Assembly (NCBI GenBank): GCA_903893805.1
Contig: CAITNM010000041.1
Location: 1-64,000 of the forward strand
DNA: 64,000 bases
Direction of reading: 5' to 3'
From: an uncultured Alphaproteobacteria bacterium
GTDB taxonomy: Bacteria > Pseudomonadota > Alphaproteobacteria > Paracaedibacterales > CAITNM01
This document shows positions 17,594 through 27,074 of the stretch, piece after piece (positions within the stretch are counted from its first letter, which is position 1; each line of letters opens with the position of its first letter). The notes beneath the pieces are model-generated. The model was given only the letters and a program-made list of their open reading frames with translations. It had not been told where the DNA came from and did not search any database. Position numbers and translations under genes: made by a program.

Positions 17594-19103
17594 ATGAAGC
17601 TCGCCACCTGTTATACAGTCGCTTTTTTTGGCGTTCAGCCTAAGTTAATTGAGGTTCAGGTTCAGTTTGCCCCTGGCTTGCCTGCTTTTACAATTGTTGG
17701 CTTAGCTGATAAAGCTGTTGCGGAATCACGTGAGAGAATTCGAGCTTGTTTACACGGATTAGGCATGGATATTCCAGCCGTTAGGCTAACCGTTAATTTA
17801 ACCCCAGCAGATCTTCAAAAAGAAGGCGCTCACTATGACTTGCCCATTGCTTTGGCAATTTTAGCGGTAATGAACATTATTCCAAAAGATGAATTGAAAA
17901 ATTACATTGCTTTGGGTGAAATTACGTTGGATGGGCGCATTCTAAGTGTTCCTGGGGTTTTGCCTTCTGCACTATTATCTGCGGAACACGAAAAAGGCAT
18001 TATATGTCCGAAAGATTGTGGCCCAGAAGCTGCTTGGGGTGGCGATATTCGTATTTTGGCACCCAGAGATATTTTAGAAATTATTCAACATTTTAAAAAC
18101 GAAACTATTTTGGCGCAGCCTGAGCCTAAGCTTGATGAGGTGAGTTCACATACTCTTGATATGAAAGATGTGAAATCACAGCGTTTTGCTAAGCGAGGAT
18201 TAGAAATTGCAGCAGCAGGCGGCCATAATGTTTTAATGATAGGGCCTCCAGGTGCAGGAAAATCAATGCTTGCGGCGCGACTTCCTGGAATTCTTCCAAA
18301 ACTTAGCCCTAAAGAAGCACTTGATGTAACAGTTGTGCATAGTTTAGCTGGTATGGCTCCAAAAGATGGGCTAGTTAAAACTCGTCCATTTAGAGATCCT
18401 CATCACAGTGCTTCATTGCCAGCCTTAGTTGGGGGTGGTCAAAAAGGTAAGCCGGGGGAAATATCACTAGCGCATAATGGCGTACTATTTCTTGATGAAC
18501 TTCCTGAATTTTCTAGGGGATGTTTGGAAAGTTTGCGACAACCACTTGAAACGGGCACCATAACGATTGCCAGGGTGCAACATCATTATACTTACCCAGC
18601 AAGATTTCAGTGCATAGCGGCCATGAATCCATGTAGGTGTGGGTATTTTGGTGATGAAGATCGTCAATGTAATAAGGCATCCAAGATGCGCTGAAGAATA
18701 TCAGCAAAAAATTTCTGGGCCTATGCTGGATCGTTTTGATTTAGTCATTCCTGTTCAGGCATTGAAGCCAGATGAGCTACAGGCAGAGCTTAATGAGGAA
18801 TCAAGCCAAAGTATTTTATCGAGAGTGAAAAGTGCCAGAGATCGACAGCATAAACGCTATAATTCTCAAGTGATGATTAATGCTTACGTTGATGGAGAAA
18901 TGCTTGATAAAGCAGTGCGCTGTGATGTAGAAGTTGATGCGATTCTAAGCCAGGCTATAAATCGTTATAATTTATCGGCGCGAGGATATCACCGTTTATT
19001 GCGTGTATCACGCACGATTGCTGACTTAAGTGCTTGTGAAAATATTTCAGGAAAGCATGTACTTGAAGCACTTAATTATAGATTAGACATTCTGAGAAAA
19101 TAG
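17594..19103 (+). pseudogene. comM: comM (YifB, Mg-chelatase-like AAA+ ATPase), frameshifted
   Basis: Together the two frames encode a full ComM of about 500 residues, a hexameric helicase that aids branch migration in natural transformation. The first frame carries Walker [10 protein letters not shown], Walker [11 protein letters not shown] and reaches [14 protein letters not shown]; the second resumes with [21 protein letters not shown] and ends normally at 19103. One extra T at about 18680 (GCA-T-CCAAGA) shifts the frame, and the first frame stops at 18694. The break is inside the ATPase core, so the protein should be non-functional unless slippage or a sequencing error is involved. Codon use downstream is still gene-like, so the lesion is recent. 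Confidence 0.88.
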
Positions 19104-19297
19104 GAATTGAAGCTTTTTTTTGAAGAAACAGAGCTCCATTAATGATCTTTTCCGCTGCCATTTTACATCTAATTTTCTGGGGTTCCTGATTTTTGTAACA
19201 GGAAAATCAATAATTTTCATTGACCAAGAATAGACTTTTTGTCAAATTCCGGTTAAAAAAGCAAGATGGATTATACTATAGCAGTCTTGTGAGTTTA
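19104..19297 (+). promoter_or_regulatory. intergenic region with possible promoter
   Basis: This gap contains a TATACT (-10-like) at 19272-19277, an inverted repeat TTGAC...GTCAA around 19220-19244, and a small hairpin TTCCTG...CAGGAA at about 19182-19203. No matching -35 box is well placed. The -10 position supports translation starting at 19298 rather than at the upstream TTG at 19220. Confidence 0.3.
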
Positions 19298-20686
19298 ATG
19301 AATTCTATACGCATATCGGGTAAAGAAGTTCTTCCTCTTGTTGAAGGAGGAAAGGGCATTTCTATATCTACCGGAGAAAGTTCAGGAGCCTGGGCTGCTG
19401 CTGGTGGAGTCGGAACGTTTTCTGCAGTCAATGCTGATGCACACGATGCGGATGGAAATCTTATCTCAGTTGTATACCATGGAAAAACTCGTCGAGAGCG
19501 TCATGAAGAATTAATAGCTTATTCTATTAAGGGCGGAATTACTCAAGCACGTATTGCTCATGAGCGTAGTAATGGTCAAGGGCGCATTCATATGAATGTT
19601 CTTTGGGAGATGGGTGCAGTTGAACCTATTTTGCATGGAGTTTTGTCTCAAACAAAAGGTCTTGTTCACGGAGTTACTTGCGGTGCTGGCATGCCCTTCA
19701 AGTTGGCTGAAATTTGTGTAAGTTACGGATTGTACTATTATCCGATTGTTTCTTCAGCTAGAGCGTTCCATATTTTATGGAAACGTGCCTATAGTCGTTT
19801 CCCAGAATCATTAGGCGGCGTAGTATATGAAGATCCGTGGCTGGCAGGTGGACATAACGGTCTTTCCAATAGTGAAGATCCCCTTGTGCCAGAAGATCCT
19901 ATGCCACGTGTTATTGCGCTGCGTAAAGCTATGCGAGATGTTGGTTTGGGCGAGACTCCTATTTTTATGGCGGGTGGTGTTTGGTGGTTGTCAGAATGGG
20001 CGGACTGGATTAATAATCCGGAACTAGGTCCAATTTTATTTCAATTTGGTACTCGACCACTTTTAACACAGGAAAGCCCTATTTCGGCAAGCTGGAAGAA
20101 AAGACTTGTGAGCCTTAATGAAGGTGATATCTTTTTAAATCGATTTAGCCCAACAGGTTTTTATTCTTCTGGAGTGCGTAATACTTTTATGCAGAATCTA
20201 GAAGGTAGAGCTGCACGCCAGGTAGCCTATTCCGTTGAACCCATTGGGGAACACACACAACAATTTCCAGTAGGGGCTCGTGGCAGGTTTGTATATCTTG
20301 CTCAACATGATAAAGAGTCTGCTGATAAGTGGGTACAACAAGGGTACAATACTCCTATGCGAACCCCAGACAATACCTTGATTTTCGTATCACCAGAAGA
20401 CTCTCGGGATATTTTGACAGACCAGATTAATTGCATGGGATGCTTATCTGAATGTAAATTTAGTAACTGGGCACAAAATGAAACATGGTCCACAGGTAAA
20501 AAAGCTGATCCTAGATCTTTTTGTATTCAAAAAACACTCCAAAAAATTAGCCACAGCGACGATATTGAAAATCAATTGATGTTTGCTGGTCATCAGGCGT
20601 ACCGTTTTGGACAGGATTCATTTTATGCAAATGGATTCGTGCCAACGGTTAAACAGCTGATTGATCAATTGCAAACAGGTTATTAG
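19298..20686 (+). CDS. nitronate monooxygenase-like flavoprotein
   Basis: A 462-residue TIM-barrel enzyme of the 2-nitropropane dioxygenase/NMO superfamily (FMN-dependent). Supporting blocks are the N-terminal LPLVEGGKGISIS, the VHGVTCGAGMPFK segment, GGHNG (the active-site loop), PIFMAGGVWW and FQFGTRPLLTQES, which resemble the phosphate-binding and flavin-contact motifs. The C-terminal extension has a C-M-G-C...C cluster near residues 400-410 that might bind metal. The ATG at 19298 is preferred over the upstream TTG because of a -10-like element just before it. The physiological substrate is unknown. Confidence 0.75.
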   Translation: MNSIRISGKEVLPLVEGGKGISISTGESSGAWAAAGGVGTFSAVNADAHDADGNLISVVYHGKTRRERHEELIAYSIKGGITQARIAHERSNGQGRIHMNVLWEMGAVEPILHGVLSQTKGLVHGVTCGAGMPFKLAEICVSYGLYYYPIVSSARAFHILWKRAYSRFPESLGGVVYEDPWLAGGHNGLSNSEDPLVPEDPMPRVIALRKAMRDVGLGETPIFMAGGVWWLSEWADWINNPELGPILFQFGTRPLLTQESPISASWKKRLVSLNEGDIFLNRFSPTGFYSSGVRNTFMQNLEGRAARQVAYSVEPIGEHTQQFPVGARGRFVYLAQHDKESADKWVQQGYNTPMRTPDNTLIFVSPEDSRDILTDQINCMGCLSECKFSNWAQNETWSTGKKADPRSFCIQKTLQKISHSDDIENQLMFAGHQAYRFGQDSFYANGFVPTVKQLIDQLQTGY

Positions 20687-20688
20687 TA

Positions 20689-21159
20689 ATGGATTTTTTT
20701 AATTCCCTAAGCAAAAATACTGCTGTTCTTGTTTATACCGACGGAGCTTGTAGTGGAAACCCAGGACCTGGAGGATGGGGGGTTGTGTTGCGCGCTGATG
20801 GAAAAGCCCACGAATGGAATGGTGGAGAGCTTCAAACGACCAATAACCGCATGGAATTAACTGCATGTATTGAGGCATTGAAGGTTATACCCAAAGATCT
20901 TTCCATTACTTTGCGCACTGATAGTCGCTATGTTCAAGATGGTATTCGTCACTGGATCATAGGCTGGAAAAAAAATGGATGGAAAACTGCTAATAAAACG
21001 CCAGTTAAAAATATGGATCTTTGGCAGGAATTAGATGTTCTATCTCAAAACCGCCCAATTAACTGGGAATGGGTCGCTGCTCATAATGGCGAAGAAGGCA
21101 ATGAACGAGCAGACATGATGGCAAAACAAGGGATTGTTGCTGCCACAATGAATAGCTAA
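20689..21159 (+). CDS. rnhA: ribonuclease HI
   Basis: Degrades the RNA strand of RNA-DNA hybrids in the cytoplasm. The 156-residue product has the four acidic active-site positions in YTDGACSGNPGPGGWG, the MELTACIEAL helix, LRTDSRYVQDGI and NERADMMAK, plus the His-containing loop AAHNGEEGN. The length is normal. It starts two bases after the stop of the flavoprotein gene, so the two are likely co-transcribed. It converges with fliW, with only three bases between the two stop codons. Confidence 0.96.
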   Translation: MDFFNSLSKNTAVLVYTDGACSGNPGPGGWGVVLRADGKAHEWNGGELQTTNNRMELTACIEALKVIPKDLSITLRTDSRYVQDGIRHWIIGWKKNGWKTANKTPVKNMDLWQELDVLSQNRPINWEWVAAHNGEEGNERADMMAKQGIVAATMNS

Positions 21160-21162
21160 TCC

Positions 21163-21633
21163 TTAAACCAAAAAGTGCTGCACGTGATAAGCAGGGCTAT
21201 CTAGAATGACTTGCCAGCCTTCTTGTGAACGAGGTTCCAATATAATAGGTGCCGCAGTGTTTACACTAACGCGATGCTCGCCGGCTTCTTTATAAATAGA
21301 TGTTACCAAGAATATAGCCACATCCTTTAGTTCTAAATTTTTTGAATGAAGGTGCGGCTCTAGGTCTTTCATGTCAATAAGACTTGCACCCTTAGAATTA
21401 ACAGTGACATTCATCATAATCAAAGTCAGACTTTCCTCTTTTTCTGATTGTAAACATCTGTAAACTTCTGGTGTATTCTCGTAGGGCAGTGTTGTGATGA
21501 TAAATTCCTTTAGATTTTCAAAACCATAAATTCCGTTTTTGAAAAGAAAAATATCCTTATGGGTATATTCAAGTTCTCCCACTTTTGTTGAAACGTGTTT
21601 TTTAATTTTGTTTGACGTTGTTGCTTTAAGCAT
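21163..21633 (-). CDS. fliW: flagellar assembly factor FliW
   Basis: A 156-residue protein matching FliW, which binds flagellin and antagonises CsrA in species that have both. The family signature FKNGIYGFENLKEFIIT lies at about 31-47, and the C-terminal PIILEPRSQEGWQVIL is the usual strand pair. It ends the flagellar cluster, four bases beyond the flgL-like gene. No csrA is visible in this window. Confidence 0.8.
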   Translation of the reverse strand: MLKATTSNKIKKHVSTKVGELEYTHKDIFLFKNGIYGFENLKEFIITTLPYENTPEVYRCLQSEKEESLTLIMMNVTVNSKGASLIDMKDLEPHLHSKNLELKDVAIFLVTSIYKEAGEHRVSVNTAAPIILEPRSQEGWQVILDSPAYHVQHFLV

Positions 21634-21637
21634 ATAA

Positions 21638-22546
21638 TTATCCTCGTTTTAACATTTCTGCCGCGCTTTGTGCTTTGCGACTTTCTTGGGTGAACAAATG
21701 CTGACAAATATCTTCCATAACGTTTGACGACATGAGTGCTGCTAACAATTCTTCGACACTGTCTTCAGCGAATTCTTCTCTTAAGGTCATTGCTTGCTTA
21801 ATTGAATTTGATAATTCTTCATCTTGATCTTCGACTTTATTAAGTTCTGATAATTTCTGATAATATTTTGACACAAGCGCTTTTTGTGCATCTGCAGCAT
21901 AAGCACTTGCTTGATCAGAGGCTGCATCAGCACCTGTGGTCGAATCGCTAAGTTTCATAATTGCACGGTAAAGACTTGCAATTTCTGAATCAAAATCGCT
22001 TCCTGAAAGACTGACCGTATCTCCCTCATCATTTATGTAAACTGTTATTGAGCCAGATACGGAAGTGCTACAATCGGCTGATGACCCTGTATAGGCTGAG
22101 AAGGCTGTAACATTTTTCATGGGAGGGCTCTGTGTTGCCACGCCTCCCATAGCGTATTCTCCAGATACGGAATCAACTTTATTACCAATGGAGTGAAAGC
22201 TATTTTTTATGTCCTCTTGAATTGCTGCTAGTCCTGGTTTTACTCCCCCCATTGTATGACTACCTGGCATGAATTCTGTTTGAACTCTCCTTGCCAATTT
22301 TATGTAGTCGTCCAGTGCCAAAAGCTGAGTTTTTAAAAGACTTTCAACAAGAGTGTTGGCCTTTTCAAATCCTTCAAGTCGTTGGATTTTATTTGAGGTT
22401 GTAATGCTTACATCAATTTGAGTGCTAGTTTTACCGGACCAAGGAGCTTCTGCTCCTCCAGATGCAAGTCTTTCACTACGTTTAAGGCTCATTTTATGAG
22501 CATCACTCAATCTACTTGCCATAGCATCTAAACCATTTATGCTCAT
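21638..22546 (-). CDS. flgL: flagellar hook-associated protein 3 / flagellin-like
   Basis: A 302-residue protein with the flagellin-family coiled ends: the N-terminal segment ISINGLDAMASRLSDAHKMS and a C-terminal helix ending in LFTQESRKAQSAAEMLKRG, separated by a short variable domain. The size and position next to flgK favour FlgL, the hook-filament junction protein, over filament flagellin, which should be larger. The central domain is small and Ser/Thr-rich. It is transcribed with flgK, 49 bases downstream of it. Confidence 0.75.
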   Translation of the reverse strand: MSINGLDAMASRLSDAHKMSLKRSERLASGGAEAPWSGKTSTQIDVSITTSNKIQRLEGFEKANTLVESLLKTQLLALDDYIKLARRVQTEFMPGSHTMGGVKPGLAAIQEDIKNSFHSIGNKVDSVSGEYAMGGVATQSPPMKNVTAFSAYTGSSADCSTSVSGSITVYINDEGDTVSLSGSDFDSEIASLYRAIMKLSDSTTGADAASDQASAYAADAQKALVSKYYQKLSELNKVEDQDEELSNSIKQAMTLREEFAEDSVEELLAALMSSNVMEDICQHLFTQESRKAQSAAEMLKRG

Positions 22547-22595
22547 ATAAAATCCCTTATGCTGTTTATAAAAAATTTCTCTGCGTAGTTAATAA

Positions 22596-24539
22596 TCATT
22601 GTCCCATCTCCGAGATGCGACTCATCATTCGCCAGTAGTTATTGAGAAAAGAAAAGTATAAATCCTGACTTTTTGAAATTTGCATTGAACGAATGGCGAT
22701 TTCTTGTTCATCCATTCCATATTCTTGCGAAAATAATATTTCTTGTTGTTTATACGCTTCTGTTTGCGCTTCTGTTTCCGCTTGCAGGGAGCTAGATTCA
22801 TTTGCAACTTGTTTGACTAAACCTGATGAGAAAGCTTCCAAGGTTTGGGAAATTGTTCCCCCTGTTTGTGTTTGAAAACTAGTCTTGGTGCGAGTAAATA
22901 AATCACTAAATGCACGACCAATGCTTGGATCACCTGATACGGCTTGTGCTGTCGTTCCAAGTGCATCATCTCGCAGTTTATTAATTGAAAAAAAATCAGG
23001 GTTACTCAACATTGAGCTATTAACGCTGAGGCTCGAAGCTAATCCAGCAATAGTGCCACCTCGCCAAAATTCTGGAGTTGTTGTAACTACATCATTTAGG
23101 TGAAAAAATTCACTAAATCCATATGCAGGTGATTCAGGAACAGAAATTGTCGGTAATTCTGAGCCAGAAACGCTTCCTAGGCTTATGCCGCAGCCTGAGT
23201 CAGTTGTGGTAATTTGCAGAGAACCATTAACAATACTTGCTGTAACATGACCTGTTAACGTTGAATTGCTGTTAATTAAATCACACAAACCATCGGTATC
23301 TGTTGTTACCTCGCTTAGATCGATATCTGCGCTTAGTGTTGCTAAGTTGGTTGTGGTATTAATTACTGCGATTCTAAGTGTGCCGGCGCCAGTTATAGAT
23401 ACTTCCCCCGACAAACTAGAACCACCAATGTAACCAGGGCCACTGCCTTGTAGTGTTGCGCGAGGCTGAATTGATGAGCTCAGGTTATGAAGCGCATTAA
23501 ATGAATCACGCAATCCTGCTGCGTAAGAGTCAAGTGCCTGGTTAAATACTGTTGAATCACCTTGCAAAAATGCCATAAGTCCTGATATTGCTCCACCTTG
23601 CATATCTGCAAAATCACTTGAGACATCAAAAACAAAAGATTCTAGCTTTCTATCATAATAATTAGGGTCACTAGGGTCTTCTGATAGAGCATTCATCCCA
23701 GTAGATGGAGATTCCATGGCTGTAGAGTCAATCGCAATCGATTGTAGTGTAATGGTTCCCGCACCAAAATTTTGAGTAGCATCAATTGCAGGGGGGGGAG
23801 TATAAATAAATTCTGCAGCTAAAGAGCCTTGCACAAGTACGCGGCCCTTTGGCGTATATATCAAAAAATCACTATTGGCGTTATCTTCTACATTAATTTG
23901 CATGTATTCAGATAGCTGATCTATCATCACCCGACGTTGACGTTGGTATGAAATATTAGAATCAGGTGTCGACCCTGGTGCTGCCATACTGGCATTGACT
24001 GATGCAATGTCAGATAATAATTTATTGATTTCAGGGATTCCACCCGATAATTCCTGTGAGGCAGAATTGCGTAAATTTTGTAATTTATCAGCTACTATTT
24101 TTATTTGCTTTGTATGCTCAGCAATCGCATCAAGTACAGCTCTTTTATTAGCCGGAGAATCTCCACCATGACTGCATACAGTGTTGATAGTTGTTACAAC
24201 TTTGTTTCCACTAGTTATAAAAGCGTTACTTCCGCCCATTTGCCCAAAAGCTTTTTCATAATCACCAACATATTTTGCTAATTCTTTATTCCTATTTACT
24301 TGTGCAGCAATGCCGCGTAATTGATTTTCTGCCCCAATGTCAGTTACTTCTTTAAGAGTGCCTTCGGTAATGCCAATTGCGTTGCCGCCTGCATAATGAA
24401 TAGAAGCTTCTTGAATCGTTTTGGTGAAGCCAGGCTGGTCCATTGCCACCATATCAATCTCTAGGCGTTTCATTGCCCGAGTTTGTTGTCGCAAGGCAGC
24501 TAAAGCTAACCCAACGCCTGAACCCCAAATTTCACCCAT
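22596..24539 (-). CDS. flgK: flagellar hook-associated protein 1
   Basis: A 647-residue protein forming the first hook-filament junction ring. The N-terminal rod/hook motif is altered (MVAMDQPGFTKT where most proteins have an N-I-A-N-x-x-T-P-G-Y-like sequence), and the C-terminal helix IAIRSMQISKSQDLYFSFLN is the family's D0 domain. The mid-region is Ser/Thr/Gly-rich beta structure. It is nine bases downstream of the flgN-like gene and upstream of flgL. The length is within the family's range. Confidence 0.85.
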   Translation of the reverse strand: MGEIWGSGVGLALAALRQQTRAMKRLEIDMVAMDQPGFTKTIQEASIHYAGGNAIGITEGTLKEVTDIGAENQLRGIAAQVNRNKELAKYVGDYEKAFGQMGGSNAFITSGNKVVTTINTVCSHGGDSPANKRAVLDAIAEHTKQIKIVADKLQNLRNSASQELSGGIPEINKLLSDIASVNASMAAPGSTPDSNISYQRQRRVMIDQLSEYMQINVEDNANSDFLIYTPKGRVLVQGSLAAEFIYTPPPAIDATQNFGAGTITLQSIAIDSTAMESPSTGMNALSEDPSDPNYYDRKLESFVFDVSSDFADMQGGAISGLMAFLQGDSTVFNQALDSYAAGLRDSFNALHNLSSSIQPRATLQGSGPGYIGGSSLSGEVSITGAGTLRIAVINTTTNLATLSADIDLSEVTTDTDGLCDLINSNSTLTGHVTASIVNGSLQITTTDSGCGISLGSVSGSELPTISVPESPAYGFSEFFHLNDVVTTTPEFWRGGTIAGLASSLSVNSSMLSNPDFFSINKLRDDALGTTAQAVSGDPSIGRAFSDLFTRTKTSFQTQTGGTISQTLEAFSSGLVKQVANESSSLQAETEAQTEAYKQQEILFSQEYGMDEQEIAIRSMQISKSQDLYFSFLNNYWRMMSRISEMGQ

Positions 24540-24548
24540 AGCGACCTC

Positions 24549-24965
24549 CTATACTATATGCTGCACACCCAAACTTGGTGCATAGGAGGTTTCAAACAAT
24601 TTACCAAAAGCTGTGTAAGATGCCGGCTTAAATTTTACTTTATTAAAATATAGGTCCATTAATTTCTTGTTCCCGCGACTTGAAAGATCTAATAGGTCAA
24701 GATTTTGTTTCATAGCATTTGTAACGGATTGTAGTAGTTGGTTTACGTTTTGCTGTTGTGATTGCACTAATTGCTTCCAACAAGTTGGATCAAGAATTTG
24801 ATCAGCATAATGTTGATTGCTTTTAAACAGCTCAGATTTTTTTTGCAGTAGCGAATCTAGTTGAGTAAGTCGTGTATCTTTTAGGTACTGTTCTTCCATT
24901 TGCATAACTTGCAATAAGCTCTCTGCAGTTTTACAAAAGTCATCATATGTTTCAGAGAAGGACAT
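24549..24965 (-). CDS. putative FlgN-like flagellar export chaperone
   Basis: A 138-residue all-helical protein with no signal peptide, rich in Gln and Leu (VQSQQQNVNQLLQSVTNAM). FlgN-type chaperones bind the C-termini of FlgK and FlgL and are usually encoded beside them. This gene sits between flgJ and flgK, which supports that role, but FlgN sequences are poorly conserved and I see no diagnostic motif. Its 5' end overlaps flgJ by 14 bases. Confidence 0.55.
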   Translation of the reverse strand: MSFSETYDDFCKTAESLLQVMQMEEQYLKDTRLTQLDSLLQKKSELFKSNQHYADQILDPTCWKQLVQSQQQNVNQLLQSVTNAMKQNLDLLDLSSRGNKKLMDLYFNKVKFKPASYTAFGKLFETSYAPSLGVQHIV

Positions 24966-25359
24966 TTATCGACTCTTTCTTATTCAAGCTTATTTCTTCG
25001 CTATGATCGTTTGACTGTGGTGTGTTTGACATTTCTGGTGCACTTTCTACACCCATAGTTTTATATAAACTTTTCTTAATGCTGGATCTAATGTTAAGTG
25101 ATTCTGCCCCTCCAGCATGAGAAATTGCTTCAATAAACATTGAATGCAAGATTCCCGCTGCATGACTGTCTCCCCACAAAGCGCTACCTTCAGTGGTTGC
25201 AAACATAGCCTTTACTAGTTGTGAATAGCACATAGACTGAAATTCACCTGCGACTCTATCAATTTCTTTTTCATCACTACGAGTGCGAGAAAGTGATTCC
25301 AATTTATTAAAAGCAGCTTGTGAAGTTAGTGTTGAAACGTCGACATTAGATTGAATCAT
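24952..25359 (-). CDS. flgJ: FlgJ-type rod-binding protein
   Basis: A 135-residue protein matching the rod-binding (scaffolding) domain of FlgJ: VAGEFQSMCYSQLVKAMFATT at about 36-56 and the later FIEAISHAGG segment. It lacks the C-terminal muramidase domain found in gammaproteobacteria, which is normal for alphaproteobacteria. It lies three bases after flgI and overlaps the next gene. Confidence 0.8.
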   Translation of the reverse strand: MIQSNVDVSTLTSQAAFNKLESLSRTRSDEKEIDRVAGEFQSMCYSQLVKAMFATTEGSALWGDSHAAGILHSMFIEAISHAGGAESLNIRSSIKKSLYKTMGVESAPEMSNTPQSNDHSEEISLNKKESINVLL

Positions 25360-25362
25360 GGC

Positions 25363-26999
25363 TTAACTCACTATAACTTCTGCATGAAGTGCACCGGCTG
25401 CTTTTATGCTTTGCAAAATTTGTGCCATTTCTCTTGGTGAAGTTCCCAAAATATTTAGGGCATTTACCAATTCTTCAAGGTCAGCGCCGGCATCCAAAAT
25501 AGCAAATTTACCTTTTTGTTCATCAATATTTAGCTTTGTTTCGGGAACGATGGTTGCTTGTTGCAAAGGAGTGTTTGAGTTAAGAACTGCATTCATCATT
25601 GAGGGGGCTTGGGGTTGCGCAGCAGCAGGATTTTGCACAGGAGCCGCAACAGCAGGAATGGCGCTTATCGCTGCTGCTATTTGAGCAGGAGTCGTAGCAG
25701 CAGAAGTCGTTATTGCTGTAACTACAGTAGCGGGAGTAGCGCCTGCTGGAATGATCGCAGTTGCCGCTAGTGTGCCCCCGCCTCCTGCTGGTATAGCGCC
25801 AATTGCTGCAGCTATTGCTGCATTTGATGCATTTGCTGGAAGCTTAGCTATCGCTGTGCCTACGTCTGTAGGAGCAATCCCTGCAGGAATAACAACTGGC
25901 ACTGCGGCACCTAAAGCTTGCCCTCCTGTTTGCACAATAGAGGCTGGGGCAGCAGCTCCACTTGGTGATTGCCCATTTAAGGCTAATCCAAGCCCTAGTG
26001 GTGCTCCTGGATTATTTGCTAATGGGTTAACAACTTGTGTAAATGGATTTGGCTGCGAAACAGAAGCAGATTCAGCAATACGAACCGTGACTGACCCATG
26101 AGTTAAGGCCACCGCACTAATACGCACTTTATTTCCAAGCACGATTACTCCCGAAGGATCAATAATAACTTTTGCAATTTGATCTGGTTCAATTTCTAAC
26201 TGCTCTATCTGAGTCATTGCCTCAATAATTTTTTCAGACGATCCCCTTGGTAACTCAATGGTAATACTTGCTGAGTCTTGAGTTGATGCAACAGTACGAT
26301 GAAAATGCTCATTTACTGCTTCAGCCATTCTCTTTGCTGTTGTTAAATCTGGGCTTCTTAGGCTTAAAGTTTGGGTTTTTAAATCTGTTAACTGAAACGC
26401 TATTTCTTTTTCAACAATTGCTCCGTTTGGAATTTTTGCAGTTGTTGGAATACCTGTTACTTGAGAGGTTGCAACTCCTTGAGCAGATGTTCCCGATACA
26501 ATAACCTCTCCTTGTCCAACCGCATAAACTTCTCCATCAGCAGCCATTAAAGGCGTTACCAATAGGGTGCCTCCGTTCAAATCTTTCGCATCACCAAGTG
26601 CTGATACGACTATATCAATAGTTGTTCCTGCATGAGCAAACGGAGGCAGCTTTGCCGTAACCATTACTGCCGCCACATTTTTTCCTGATGGCAAAGAGTT
26701 ATCACGAATGTTAACGCCTAAGCGTTCAAGCATTCCGATTAGGCTTTCTTTTGTATAGGGTGAGCTTGAAAGAGTGTCGCCGGTTCCGTTTAAACCAACA
26801 ACTAAACCATATCCAACTAGTTGGTTGTCACGAATACCAGCAAAACGAGCAATATCTTTAATGCGAACCTTAAGATTTTTATTTGAAGAAGCAGGCGTGC
26901 GTATAATTGCTCTATGAGTTAAAGCCTGAGGCTCTCTGGCCTTAGGTTCTTCAGCACTTAAGCTAAACAATAAACACAAAATGGTATAAAAAAAACCAT
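25363..26999 (-). CDS. flgI: flagellar P-ring protein FlgI with long Ala-rich insert and frameshifted start
   Basis: FlgI forms the periplasmic P-ring. The conserved core is clear (VRIKDIARFAGIRDNQLVGY, GLVVGLNGTGDT, the C-terminal QILQSIKAAGALHAEV). Two oddities stand out. First, about 165 residues of Ala/Pro/Gly-rich sequence (about 25550-26045) sit between SQPNPFTQ and VPETKLNIDEQ, where other FlgI proteins have a short loop; the family is normally about 370 residues. Second, the only good start, ATG at 26999 behind the purine-rich GGAAAGG, is followed by eight T; with nine T the frame would give a signal peptide MVFFYTILCLLFSLSA joined to the mature protein. As sequenced, only a TTG at 26979 is in frame. 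Confidence 0.8.
25550..26045 (-). repeat. Ala-rich repeated insert within flgI
   Basis: The insert contains two imperfect copies of a 37-38-residue unit with the pattern IPAG-x(6)-V-x-TAI-x(11)-IAAAI-x-AIPA, one ending in GAIPAG and the next in SAIPAV, separated by a Gly-rich spacer. Flanks are Pro/Asn/Gln-rich. Boundaries are approximate. Confidence 0.65.
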
Positions 27000-27022
27000 G
27001 ACAACCCTTTCCGTTGTTATGG
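26988..27022 (-). terminator. hairpin plus T8: terminator of the TolC gene overlapping the flgI start
   Basis: On the - strand a 10-bp stem (27022-27013 CCATAACAAC with 27005-26996 GTTGTCATGG, one G-U pair) encloses a seven-base loop GGAAAGG and is followed by eight T (26995-26988). This is a textbook intrinsic terminator for the TolC-type gene 53 bases upstream. The loop is also the ribosome-binding sequence and the 3' arm contains the ATG of flgI, so the hairpin would also hide that start. Confidence 0.75.
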
Positions 27023-27074
27023 TTTATGCAATTACTGTGCCAAGCTGCTTTTTATTAAATGGACCTAATAAAGA

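Noticed and set aside
18639-19103. Independent 154-residue ORF downstream of comM
   Set aside because: Its sequence is the second half of ComM after a one-base shift; the first residues are out-of-frame noise.
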